This document shows, one piece after another, positions 7,750 through 16,000 of a stretch of DNA of 22,608 nt (within the stretch, counting starts at the first letter, position 1; every line of letters begins with the position of its first letter). The DNA is taken from contig CAMLEF010000027.1 in NCBI GenBank assembly GCA_946478675.1, positions 1 through 22,608 on the forward strand, read 5' to 3'. The position numbers were made by a program, and so were the translations under genes. The notes beneath the pieces were generated by a model, which was not told the origin of the DNA, did no database searches, and was given only the letters and a program-made list of their open reading frames with translations. Source of the stretch: an uncultured Flavobacteriales bacterium (GTDB taxonomy: Bacteria; Bacteroidota; Bacteroidia; Palsa-965).

Positions 7750-9174
7750 ATGCGAGCCCGTCTGTTTCTGCTTTTTCTTTTTTCCGTTCTTTTCTCTGCC
7801 GCGAAAGCGCAAAACCTCGTCGTGAACGGCGGTTTCGAATCGGCGACCAGCCCGGCGATCTCCACCTGGCCGCACGAAAATCCTCCCGGCACCGACGTCG
7901 TCAACGGATGGTACACGCCCACGCGCGCCACGCCCGACTACTACAACTCCGACCGTTCCGTTTGCGACGGTTTTCCCATTGCGCTCGCACGCACCGGTGA
8001 AGGTCGCGCAGCAGTGATCTGCGGTATGCGTCCGCAATTGCCCGGCGTTTACAATTACAAAGAATACCTCCAGGGCTCGCTCACCGAACCGCTGCAGGCC
8101 GGCAAAAAATACAACGTGCGGTTTTTCGTTACGCTCGATTGCTCTTCGCAATTCACCTCCACAGGACTCGGCGCCTATTTCTCCACGGAGCCGGTGCGCC
8201 GCGACAACAAAGAGCGCATCAACGTGAAACCGCAGGTGATCAGCTACCAGAAGATCACGTACGCCGACGGCTGGACGGAAATTTCCGGCAGCTTCATTGC
8301 CAATGGCGGCGAACGTTACCTGATGATCGGCAGTTATTCCGACACGTCGGTGATCGAGCTCTCCTCGCTTGGACAACACCCGATGACGTTCTTCGCTTCG
8401 CCGCACATCCGCCAGAACGTGTACATGTACGTCGACGATGTTTGCGTGAGCCCCGCAGAAAGTGATGTGTGCGGCTGCAAGAAAAAAGAAGAGCCGAAAA
8501 TAAAATCCGAAGCGCATTATTTTCTCTTCCTGCTCGACGTTTCCAATTCGATGGGCGAATCCGGCAAGCTCAAGCTGCTGAAGAAACAGATGAAACGTTT
8601 CGCCGACAGCCTCGGCACCGGCAACCAGGTCGGCATCATGACATTCTCGGATCACACGCAAATGCTGCTGCCGTTCACCGACGCCGGCAACAAAGAGAAC
8701 CTCTCGAAAACGCTCGACAAAATGGACGCCAGCGGCAGCACCAACGGCGAGCTCGCATTGCGCAGGCTGGTGAAGATGCTCGATTCGCTGAAGCTGCCCG
8801 GCCATTGCCACGTCATCCTCGCCACCGACGGCATCTTCGAGATCAGCAAGCGACAAAAAACAGAAACCGATTCCTGCTTCGTGCGCAACCAGGCCACGTT
8901 GTGCGTGCTGCAATTCGGCGACAATAAAAACGCCGACCTCGAAGAGCTTTCGCACAGCATTCCATCAAGCACGTATCATTTCGTCAGCAAGAAAAACATC
9001 GACGCCGTCATCGACGAACAATTGCCGGAAGACGCGCCCCCGCCGCCACCCGTCCCGCACGATCATGAAGTCGTGTATTACACGTCGGTAGAAAACCTCA
9101 CCGGCATGGAATACGTGCGCCTCTTCCTCCAAAGCAATCCCGACGACGAGTTCGACAAGATCCCGCGGAAGTAA
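7750..9174 (+). CDS. Secreted protein with N-terminal jelly-roll-like domain and VWA domain
   Basis: 474 residues. A signal peptide covers about 1-20 (hydrophobic core, ending AAKA, then Q). Residues about 21-235 begin NLVVNGGFES and end in MYVDDVCVSP, the signature edges of galactose-binding/CBM-like jelly rolls. A short Cys-Lys linker (CGCKKKEE) precedes a von Willebrand A domain (about 255-420). Its MIDAS motif is complete: Asp263, Ser265 and Ser267 in DVSNSMG, Thr331 in SGSTNG and Asp360 in ATDGIF, so metal-dependent ligand binding is expected. A proline run (PPPPPVP) leads to a C-terminal tail of about 40 residues. No T9SS sorting domain is visible. A role in adhesion or carbohydrate binding at the surface is inference. 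The 157-nt gap before it has only a weak -7-like TGTCTTTG at 7693-7700. Confidence 0.85.
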   Translation: MRARLFLLFLFSVLFSAAKAQNLVVNGGFESATSPAISTWPHENPPGTDVVNGWYTPTRATPDYYNSDRSVCDGFPIALARTGEGRAAVICGMRPQLPGVYNYKEYLQGSLTEPLQAGKKYNVRFFVTLDCSSQFTSTGLGAYFSTEPVRRDNKERINVKPQVISYQKITYADGWTEISGSFIANGGERYLMIGSYSDTSVIELSSLGQHPMTFFASPHIRQNVYMYVDDVCVSPAESDVCGCKKKEEPKIKSEAHYFLFLLDVSNSMGESGKLKLLKKQMKRFADSLGTGNQVGIMTFSDHTQMLLPFTDAGNKENLSKTLDKMDASGSTNGELALRRLVKMLDSLKLPGHCHVILATDGIFEISKRQKTETDSCFVRNQATLCVLQFGDNKNADLEELSHSIPSSTYHFVSKKNIDAVIDEQLPEDAPPPPPVPHDHEVVYYTSVENLTGMEYVRLFLQSNPDDEFDKIPRK

Positions 9175-9210
9175 GCCGCAGATTACGCTGATTCACGCAG
9201 ATTTTTTCTC
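9175..9210. repeat. Dispersed repeat, GCAGATTACGCTGATT type, copy 1
   Basis: Begins immediately after the stop codon of the VWA gene. 33 of 36 positions match the second copy at 9469-9504. Strings of this kind (GATTACRCTGAT...CGCAGATT) are recalled from intergenic DNA of many unrelated bacteria; this was not checked here. Confidence 0.75.
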
Positions 9211-9212
9211 GT

Positions 9213-9293
9213 TTGTTCGAGCGAAGAAGTCTGCCTGTTCAAGCGAGGCTGAGAAGCATTCCCCTGCTTGTTCGAGCGAAGTCGAGAACCATT
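9213..9293. repeat. Three diverged copies of a GTTCGAGCGAAG-type repeat
   Basis: Copies start at 9213 (TTGTTCGAGCGAAG), 9235 (CTGTTCAAGCGAGG) and 9268 (TTGTTCGAGCGAAG). The last two match at 20 of 26 positions (9235-9260 versus 9268-9293). The third copy is partly self-complementary (TCGA at both edges). Non-coding. Confidence 0.65.
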
Positions 9294-9468
9294 TTCATCA
9301 ACGCTGCTAACAGTTCCCCATTCTTCAAAAAAATAATCAGAAGCAGCAACTCCTGCATTCCCCATCACCAATCGTCCCGCCTTACACTGCAAGTCCTCGC
9401 CGTCCCGTCTCCGGGCTTTTCGTTTCAGTCGGGGCTATTTAGAACCTTCCGCAACGCTGATGAACAGA
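9294..9468. other. Gene-free spacer between repeat copies
   Basis: This is the middle of the 429-nt gap 9175-9603. No plausible gene is seen: the only open frames are short, lack a signal or domain, and run through the flanking repeats. A small hairpin-prone stretch (CCCG-TCTC-CGGG) lies near 9403-9415 and an A-run near 9327. Nothing else is recognised. Confidence 0.5.
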
Positions 9469-9504
9469 GCCACAGATTACACTGATGCACGCAGATTTTT
9501 TCTC
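9469..9504. repeat. Dispersed repeat, GCAGATTACGCTGATT type, copy 2
   Basis: Same orientation as copy 1 and 294 nt downstream of it. The shared run includes a 17-nt identical stretch, CACGCAGATTTTTTCTC. Confidence 0.75.
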
Positions 9505-9525
9505 TGCGTCCTCTGCGCCTCTGCG
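9502..9525. repeat. Three CTCTGCG words in tandem
   Basis: CTCTGCG at 9502-9508, 9511-9517 and 9519-9525, directly abutting copy 2 of the GCAGATTAC repeat. Related to the CTCTGTG words at 6490-6518. Confidence 0.6.
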
Positions 9526-9544
9526 GCGTTATTTAATCTGCGCC

Positions 9545-9580
9545 AAAAAAACGGCGCAGCATCCGAAGACACCGCGCCGT
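9545..9580 (-). terminator. Rho-independent terminator of the collagen-like gene, UUCG tetraloop
   Basis: On the minus strand, 9580-9551 forms a 13-bp stem (outer 7 bp ACGGCGC/GCGCCGT, inner part with three G-T wobbles) closed by a C(TTCG)G tetraloop. A run of seven T, counting the last stem base, follows. It lies 23 nt past the stop codon at 9604. A competing hairpin (CTGCGCC 9538-9544 with GGCGCAG 9553-9559) uses the same bases. Confidence 0.85.
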
Positions 9581-9603
9581 CACTTTACTCCGCATCTACC
9601 AAT

Positions 9604-11223
9604 TTACTGTTTGATGACGGTGATGTTGAATTTCGTATTCGCCGGGAACGTGCCGCTCGCCGCATTGATCACCCAGTTCGTGCCGCTCCACGTCACGTAC
9701 CATCCTGACGACACTGCGCTCGCCGGCGTCACCGTTACCAGATCCGTCGAAGCATTCGCCTGCGTCGTGTTCGGGATCGTGAACGTCGCTGCCGAAGCGC
9801 CCATCGTTTGCTGGAAAGCCGTCGGTCGCGTGCCGGAAACTTTCACCGGACCGTCGAGCTGCAGCGAATTTCCCGAAGTGGAAGAAAAATATCCGCCGGT
9901 GCCCGAAGAGCTGTTCTGCCCGCGGATCGCGTTGCCCGTGCCCATCGTTTGTCCGACGACAGCGCTGTTCGTGTTCGAAGAAGAAGAAAGGTAGAACACG
10001 CCGCCGTTGCCCGTTCCGTTCGAAGTTGCAAACAGCACGTTCGCACCGCTGCTCGCATTCGCAAGTTGAAACTGCGCGACCAGGCCCGTACCGATCGTCG
10101 TCGCGTCGATTGCGGGATTCGAATTTCCGCCGGATGAAACCGCGAAATAAGCAGCAGGGCCCGATCCCATAGTGATCGCATTCAGCGCAGGACCGGTACC
10201 GTTCGTTTGCGCTGTCAACGCCGGACTGCTGTTCGCGCCTGCATTCACAATGAAAATACCGGCGCTTCCTGTGCCTGTATTTGAACCGTAGAAGGCTGAG
10301 CCGCTGCCGTTGTGCGTCGCGAGAACACCGTCAACGTTGCTCGATGAATTGTTCACGATGAAATAAGCCGCACGGCCCGTTCCCTGCGTTTCGCAACGAA
10401 TGCCGGGACCACCGCCGTTCGTCCAGATGTCAGCGCCGATGCCTGCGACGTTCGACGAGTTCGTGATGTACGAACGGAAGTTGTCGCCCGTTGCCGTGCT
10501 GTTCAACACGTGCAAACGCGCAGTAGGCGCAAGACTACCGATGCCGATGTTGGAACCGGCGTTGTACATGTTCGTGCCGCTTACGATCCACTGCGAACCG
10601 TCCCAGTACGGCATCACGCCAAGCGATGTTCCATTCGGAAGCAATCCCGTTGCACCTGTTACTCCCTGCGGACCCGCAGGACCTTGCGCGCCCGTGAGTC
10701 CCGTCGGACCTGTAGCGCCCATCGCGCCCGGAGCGCCCTGCGGACCTGTCGGGCCATCCGCACCCGAAGGACCAGTAGCGCCCGGCATTCCCTGCGCGCC
10801 GGTGGCGCCCGTCGGACCTGCGGGAGAATTCGCAGCATACAACGCATACGGAACGCTCAGCAGCTGCGACACGCCCATCATCGTGAACGTATTGCCGCCG
10901 GTGGGATCGAATTCCACCTGCAGAAATTTCGATCCGCTTGCCCAGTTGATGCTCGACATCGAACCGGTGACAACAGTGCCGCCGCCGATCTCGAGGTTCG
11001 CAAGACCGAATGCGTTCGTCGTGAGCGTTTGCGTTTCCTGGTAAACGACCGGACCGGAAGTGGAACCGTCGAGAATGCTCAGGCGGAACGAAACACTTTG
11101 GTTGGCGAGTGCTACGCCGGCGCTGTTACGCGCGATGGTTTGATAATTGAATTTCTGCGGCGCCTGCGCGAATGAAGTTGCGGCGAAGAACAACGCAGAA
11201 AAAAGAACGAAGATTTTTTTCAT
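9604..11223 (-). CDS. Collagen-like triple-helix repeat protein with beta-helix-like GTG repeats
   Basis: 539 residues. The start is the ATG at 11223, which gives a signal peptide ([19 protein letters not shown], then Q). An upstream start at 11247 would add eight residues, bury the signal and overlap the previous gene. Residues about 20-130 form an Ig/transthyretin-like domain beginning [13 protein letters not shown], common at the front of Bacteroidota fibre proteins. Residues 136-193 are 19 uninterrupted Gly-X-Y triplets. A tail-fibre-like linker ([24 protein letters not shown]) follows. Residues 281-438 are alternating 25- and 11-residue units, each opening GTG or GSG. A compact C-terminal beta domain (about 455-539) ends in KFNITVIKQ. 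No T9SS sorting domain is seen. By analogy with phage tail fibres, a trimeric surface or secreted fibre is likely; that is inference. It is the second gene of a two-gene unit. Confidence 0.88.
   Translation of the reverse strand: MKKIFVLFSALFFAATSFAQAPQKFNYQTIARNSAGVALANQSVSFRLSILDGSTSGPVVYQETQTLTTNAFGLANLEIGGGTVVTGSMSSINWASGSKFLQVEFDPTGGNTFTMMGVSQLLSVPYALYAANSPAGPTGATGAQGMPGATGPSGADGPTGPQGAPGAMGATGPTGLTGAQGPAGPQGVTGATGLLPNGTSLGVMPYWDGSQWIVSGTNMYNAGSNIGIGSLAPTARLHVLNSTATGDNFRSYITNSSNVAGIGADIWTNGGGPGIRCETQGTGRAAYFIVNNSSSNVDGVLATHNGSGSAFYGSNTGTGSAGIFIVNAGANSSPALTAQTNGTGPALNAITMGSGPAAYFAVSSGGNSNPAIDATTIGTGLVAQFQLANASSGANVLFATSNGTGNGGVFYLSSSSNTNSAVVGQTMGTGNAIRGQNSSSGTGGYFSSTSGNSLQLDGPVKVSGTRPTAFQQTMGASAATFTIPNTTQANASTDLVTVTPASAVSSGWYVTWSGTNWVINAASGTFPANTKFNITVIKQ
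9904..10383 (-). repeat. Protein repeat region: alternating 25- and 11-residue GTG units
   Basis: Units of 25 residues begin at residues 281, 317, 353, 378 and 403; 11-residue units begin at 306, 342 and 428. All start GTG or GSG, and the 25-mers have an aromatic or Val/Phe pair near position 7-8. They lie within the collagen-like gene. Confidence 0.75.
10645..10818 (-). repeat. Collagen Gly-X-Y repeat, 19 triplets
   Basis: Residues 136-193 of the fibre protein, rich in GPT, GAT, GPQ and GAQ triplets and with no interruption. Threonine is frequent in the Y position, as in other bacterial collagens that lack hydroxyproline. Confidence 0.9.
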
Positions 11224-11236
11224 CAGTAGAGAAGGT

Positions 11237-11755
11237 TTAGTGGACAATGCTGATCGTTTGTGTAAAGCGAGAAGCGACGCCGCTCTGCGGAAGGAACGTG
11301 ACCATCACTTCGTAAAGGCCGGTGGCGACGGCAGGCAGCTCCAGCGTTTGCAGGTTGCTGCCGGTTTCCATCGGGACGATGACCGGGAGCATCACTTCGT
11401 TGCCCTGCATGTCGAACAGCGTGATGCGCAGCTCGCCGCGTTCGGCAGCGTTGAAGGAAAGATGCAGCACGTCGCTGGCGGGATTCGGGAACGAAGAAAA
11501 ACCGGTCCCCGTTTCATTCAGCGGCGCGATGCCGACACCGGTGATATCGGGTTGCTGAAAGCCCTGCGTGAGCACGGCGGTTGCGTTGGAATACGTTTCC
11601 ACGGCCGCCATCTCGCCGATCGTCAGCGAAAGCGAGTAGCCGCCGGCAGAATAGAAAGCGCCGCCGGTAGCGATCACCTGAGGGCTGGTGCTTTGCGCGC
11701 GGGCGAAACAACAGCAGCCTGTTGCGATCAGCAAGAGGTAAAAAGGAAGTTTCAT
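11237..11755 (-). CDS. Small secreted protein with T9SS type A sorting domain
   Basis: 172 residues from the ATG at 11755. An open extension of 10 codons to 11785 lacks signal features, so the later start is used. The signal peptide is unusual in carrying CCC ([14 protein letters not shown]) before the mature QSTSPQ. The short mature part (about 21-80) has the pattern [20 protein letters not shown]...[17 protein letters not shown], frequent in Bacteroidota secreted proteins. Residues 87-172 form a C-terminal sorting domain: [33 protein letters not shown] and the final FTQTISIVH. It should be exported by the T9SS and attached to the surface. The fibre gene starts 13 nt downstream on the same strand, so the two are probably co-transcribed; whether the proteins bind each other is unknown. 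Confidence 0.88.
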   Translation of the reverse strand: MKLPFYLLLIATGCCCFARAQSTSPQVIATGGAFYSAGGYSLSLTIGEMAAVETYSNATAVLTQGFQQPDITGVGIAPLNETGTGFSSFPNPASDVLHLSFNAAERGELRITLFDMQGNEVMLPVIVPMETGSNLQTLELPAVATGLYEVMVTFLPQSGVASRFTQTISIVH

Positions 11756-11782
11756 GGTCGATGCGATTTGCGGATTTCGCAT

Positions 11783-11790
11783 CAATGTTA
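11783..11790 (-). promoter_or_regulatory. Weak -7-like box upstream of the T9SS/collagen operon
   Basis: On the minus strand the sequence is TAACATTG, one mismatch from TAnnTTTG, 27 nt before the ATG at 11755. No -33 element is evident. Confidence 0.25.
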
Positions 11791-11819
11791 GACCATGTTA
11801 TTGCGGCCAGAAACGGGAA

Positions 11820-11857
11820 ATGAGAAACTGCGGGGAACGGATGAGAAACTGCGGGGA
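11820..11857. repeat. 17-bp direct repeat, period 21
   Basis: ATGAGAAACTGCGGGGA occurs at 11820-11836 and 11841-11857, identical over 17 bp and separated by 4 nt. It sits upstream of the T9SS/collagen operon and downstream of the AT-rich membrane protein gene. Confidence 0.8.
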
Positions 11858-11885
11858 TAAAAAGAGAAGATGCAGGCTAATAGTT

Positions 11886-12269
11886 TTACGCTAACATGTC
11901 TTTATTTTCAACTGCAGACGGATTGGTTTCACGTTGCCTAATACGTTCTTTGACTTTAAAAAAACCCTTTATCCCATAAACAAAAGAAATAATCATCAAA
12001 ATCACCCAAAGCGTTGATTTATCCCCTTTGGGAGAGAAACTATGTATCCATTTATAAATTATAAACGACCCGACAAGAGGAATGATTACCACCTGAATAA
12101 TCACTGCGATTGTCTTGAAAAATCCTGTAATCTTTTCATTATAAAGCCAAAGGCCAATTCTAAAAGAGAGATGTTTTATTACCAGCAAAACAAAAAAGAC
12201 AATGAGCACAAAAAAGAGTAGGCCTTCATAATTAGCAAAGCCGATTATCCATTGTTCGGAGTCATTCAT
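11886..12269 (-). CDS. AT-rich small membrane protein, three predicted helices, function unknown
   Basis: 127 residues, family not recognised. Hydrophobic segments lie at about 17-35 (GLLFFVLIVFFVLLVI), 52-72 (TIAVIIQVVIIPLVGSFIIY) and 86-101 (LWVILMIISFVYGIKG). The C-terminus is charged (KVKERIRQRE). A hand count gives about 34% GC for this stretch against 53% or more in adjacent genes, and codons are A/T-ending, so recent acquisition is likely. It starts 33 nt after the response-regulator stop on the same strand and could be read from that transcript. The AT-rich spacer also contains GTATTTG, a poor match to a -7 box. There is no transposase or repeat boundary beside it. Confidence 0.75.
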   Translation of the reverse strand: MNDSEQWIIGFANYEGLLFFVLIVFFVLLVIKHLSFRIGLWLYNEKITGFFKTIAVIIQVVIIPLVGSFIIYKWIHSFSPKGDKSTLWVILMIISFVYGIKGFFKVKERIRQRETNPSAVENKDMLA

Positions 12270-12302
12270 TTTGCTCGTTGTTAATTTAGAACAAATACGT
12301 TT

Positions 12303-13061
12303 CTAAGCTCTTTTCGCCAGACGCTGCAGCACCACCGCTTTCTTGCGCGTGGAAACTTCAATCGATGTTCCGTCTTCCAGCACGAGATAACCGCCTTCGC
12401 CTTTGAGATATTTACTCACGAAGCGAAGATTCACCAAATGCGAATTATGCACGCGGCAAAAATTGGCGTCCTCCAGCAGCGTTTCGTATTCCTTCAGCGT
12501 GCGCGACACAACGAGCTTTTTCCCGTCTTTGAAATAAAACTCGCAGTAATTCGAATCCGACTGGATGCGCACGATATCGTCGGGAAAAACGAATTGATAA
12601 CCTTCTGAAGTCGGCAGCGCGATCTTCTGTGCGCCCGGCGAACGGAAATTAGCAAGCAGCTCGTTCAGTTGCGAGCCGAGCTGGTGTTGCTTCCGCGCAG
12701 CATGCTTCGTTTCGAAATTCGCGACGCACTTCTTCAGCTCTTCCGGATCAACAGGTTTGAGCAGGTAATCGAGCGCACTGAAACGGAACGCACGCAACGC
12801 ATATTGATCATACGCCGTGATGAATACGACATCAAAGTCAATTTTCTCCAATGATTCCAGCATCGCGAAACCGTTCATCACCGGCATCTCGATATCGAGA
12901 AAAACCAGATCGGGCCGCAGCGATGCAATGGCGGCCAGTCCTTCTTTCGCAGAACTGCATTGCGAAACGACATGCAGCTGCGGCGCCACCGTGATTAATT
13001 TCCCAAGCAGCGCTTCCCGGCTGCGGGCTTCGTCGTCGATAAGAATGCAGGTCGCGCTCAT
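12303..13061 (-). CDS. LytTR-type response regulator
   Basis: 252 residues. The receiver domain (about 1-120) has all key residues: Asp9/Asp10 and Glu11 in LIDDEA, phosphoacceptor Asp56 in VFLDIEMP, Thr82 in ITAYD and Lys102 in LLKPVD. After a linker, a LytTR DNA-binding domain (about 143-250) shows IVRIQSDSNYCEFYFKDGK, SRTLKEYE, FCRVHNSHLVNL and the terminal KKAVVLQRL. LytTR proteins bind direct repeats with a 10-strand beta fold. The start codon overlaps the kinase stop in ATGA, so the two form a coupled two-component pair. Targets are unknown; tandem repeats in nearby intergenic DNA might be candidates, but none was matched to a LytTR site. Confidence 0.95.
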   Translation of the reverse strand: MSATCILIDDEARSREALLGKLITVAPQLHVVSQCSSAKEGLAAIASLRPDLVFLDIEMPVMNGFAMLESLEKIDFDVVFITAYDQYALRAFRFSALDYLLKPVDPEELKKCVANFETKHAARKQHQLGSQLNELLANFRSPGAQKIALPTSEGYQFVFPDDIVRIQSDSNYCEFYFKDGKKLVVSRTLKEYETLLEDANFCRVHNSHLVNLRFVSKYLKGEGGYLVLEDGTSIEVSTRKKAVVLQRLAKRA

Positions 13062-16000
13062 GAGTTTTTAGGGATCAAGGGCAAACGCAGGATGACGCGC
13101 GTGCCGGCAGGTTTTCCTTCGTTATCGAAAAGGTCTTCCGTTTCGGCTTCCGCTTTGGCGCCGCTGGTAAAATTAAAAATATCGATACGCTCGTTCGTGA
13201 CCTGCGTTCCCAGCGAACGATGACCGGGACGATTCCGCGCACGCAATTCCGCCGACGCGGCACGACCGATGCCGTCATCTTCCACCACGATCTTCAGCTG
13301 ATCGTTTTCAATCGTCATCGTGATGCGCAGGAAACCTTTTCCTTCTTTGTGACGCAACCCGTGCAGGATCGCATTTTCCACGAACGGCTGCAGCAGCAAC
13401 GGCGGCACGAGATAATCCTCCGCAGGCAACAGCTCGTCGATTGCGACCGAATAATCGAAATGGCCATCGAAACGTTCGCGCTCGAGCTGCAGGTAAATTT
13501 CCAGCGCCTGCACGTCGGTCGACAACGGCACGAGGCGATGCGTGGAATTTTCGAGCACCATGCGGATGAGCCGCGAAAATTTATTCAGGAACGCGGAAGC
13601 CTTTTCATAATCGCGCTGCATCACCAATGCGTCAATCGTGTTCATGCAGTTGAAAATGAAATGCGGGTTCATCTGCGCACGCAGCGCTTTCATTTCCGCT
13701 TCCGCCACCTTCTGGTTGAATTCCGTTTTCTGCCGCTCTTCTTTGCGAATGCGATTAACGGATCGCCGGTACAGCAGGAACACCAGCAGCGCGATCGCCA
13801 GCGCCGACGACAAACGGAACCATCCCGTTTTCCAGAAAGGCGGCGTGACGTGCAAACGAAAAATTCCTTCCTGCGTATTCCAGACGCCATCCGCGTTTGC
13901 CGCTGTCACATGGAAAACATAATCGCCGCCGTCGAGGTTCGTGTACGTCGCAAAATTTTTATTGCCGGCCTCCACCCAATTATTATCGAATCCTTCGAGG
14001 CGATAACGATAATGCACGCGTTTCGGCTGCGAATAATCCGGCGCAGCAAATTCAAACGTGAGAATGTTTTGTCGGTACGAAAGCGTCAGCGGGAACTGCG
14101 CAATGCTGTCGCGGTCGAACAGCACCGGTGAAGCAAAAACACGAAAGCCCGTCATGAACGCCGGCGCGGAAAAAGGATTTTTATCCAGCTGCCCCGGCGT
14201 GAACAGTTGCACGAGATCGGGCCAGCCTAAATACACTCTTCCGTTTTTCCCGGGATATAAATTATCGACCGTATTATCAGGCAAGCCGTCTTCCTTCCGG
14301 AAATTCCGCATCGTTTTTGTCGCCGGATCAAAACACGTCAGTCCGCCGCGCATCGACACCCACACGTGATCCTGCGCATCGACGAGCACACGGAACGCCT
14401 GGTCGCCGGCCAGCCCCTGCTCCTGCGTGTACGCTTCGTATTTTTTCGTCGCCGGATCGAACACGCATAATCCCGCAATGTGCGCGATCCAGATGCGGCC
14501 TTTCGAATCTTCGCCGATGCCGCCGCAATACGCCACGGGCAATTCTTTTTCAAACGTCGTGAACCGCTCTGTTGCCGGATCGAAGCAACCGATGCCGCGT
14601 GTCTTCGTGGTAAACCAGAATCGTCCGTCATGCGCCAGCAATAATTCGCGCATCCGGTTCTCCTCGCGATGCGAACTGTCGCTGATGACTTTGAACAATT
14701 TCATTTGCTCCGTCGACGGATCGAAGCGCAATAACCCGCCGCGTGTCGCCATCCACAAAATGCCATGTGCATCTTCGGTGATTGACGAAACGTAATCTTC
14801 GAAAACGTTCTTCGCGCCGTCGCCGCCATTCGGCCGGAACCATTTCGCTTTTCCTGAAATTGTATCGAGCAGGAAAAAACCGAAATCGTTTCCGAACCAC
14901 GTGCGGCCGCTATGATCCTGGAAAAAACAGCGCACGAGATCCTTCGGAATATCCGTGTGCTGCGGCGCAGGAAATTGGTTGTAGCGTCGCAAAATTTTCC
15001 GCGAGGCACGATCGTACAGCGCCAACCCGCCCGGCTCCATCGCCAGCCACAACCGGTTTCCGGAAGGGTCACGCGCATCTTCCGTCACGACATTCACCGA
15101 ATAGGAATGTTCCGGCTGCAGCGGCGTTACCGGGAAACTTTCGAAACGCTGCGCATACCGGTCGAGTTGGTTGATGCCGTGCGGAGAAAGCGCCCACAAC
15201 GCACCGTCCGTCGATTGAAAAAGCTGTCCCGTGTAATTATCCGACAACGAATACGGATCGGCAGGATCGTGACGGTACGCCGTGAATTGTTTCGTGCGCT
15301 TGTTGAAGATCATCACGCCGTTGTCCGCCGTCGACAGCCACAGCCAGTCTTCTTCGCCGGGACGGTTCCGCCATTCGATGTCGAGCACGATGTTGTTGAA
15401 GTTCTGCTGCGCGTTGGTTTTGAAAACGAACGTTTCGACACGACCGTCATTGGGAAAATAATGACGCAGCCCCGAGCCCCATGTCGCGATCCAAAGTGTT
15501 CCGTCGACATCTTCGGAAATGGTCTGGATGACGTTGTCCGTAAACTTCGTCGTGAACGGAGCGCCGGAAGAAGGCAACAGCGAGCCGCTGAATTTTTTCG
15601 TCGCACGATCAAAAAGAAAAAATCCGCTCGCCGACCCGATGTAAAATTTTCCGTCGTGCGTTTCGAGCAGCGCGCCGATTCCCCACTCCTGCTGCGCCTG
15701 CGAAGCCGGACCGAACAGCGAATAAGTCGTCACCGCCAGCGTTGCAGGATCGATGCGCCCGAGCCCTTCGATGCAGCTGAACCAGATCACGCCGCTGTGG
15801 TCTTCGTACAGCCGGTGGCACCAGCGCTTCTCTTTTTCCTTCGTGTACGAATTGATCACGCGAAAGCCATGCCGGTGCTCGTCGTAAAGCGCAATGCCGT
15901 TGTTCGTGCCCGCCCACAATCTTCCCTGATGATCCATCAGCAGCGAGAGCACGACATTCGAAGGCAACGAAGCCGCGTCGTTCTCCGCATGACGAAAATT

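Noticed and set aside
7741..8955. 404-codon minus-strand frame under the VWA gene
   Set aside because: Shadow of a gene with clear signal peptide and MIDAS motif; composition is His/Arg/Val/Ala-rich and featureless.
9213..9485. 90-codon plus-strand frame in the gap
   Set aside because: Runs through three dispersed repeats and has no protein-like pattern.
9175..9504. Insertion sequence bounded by the GCAGATTAC direct repeats
   Set aside because: No transposase frame, no terminal inverted repeats and only 294 nt between the copies.
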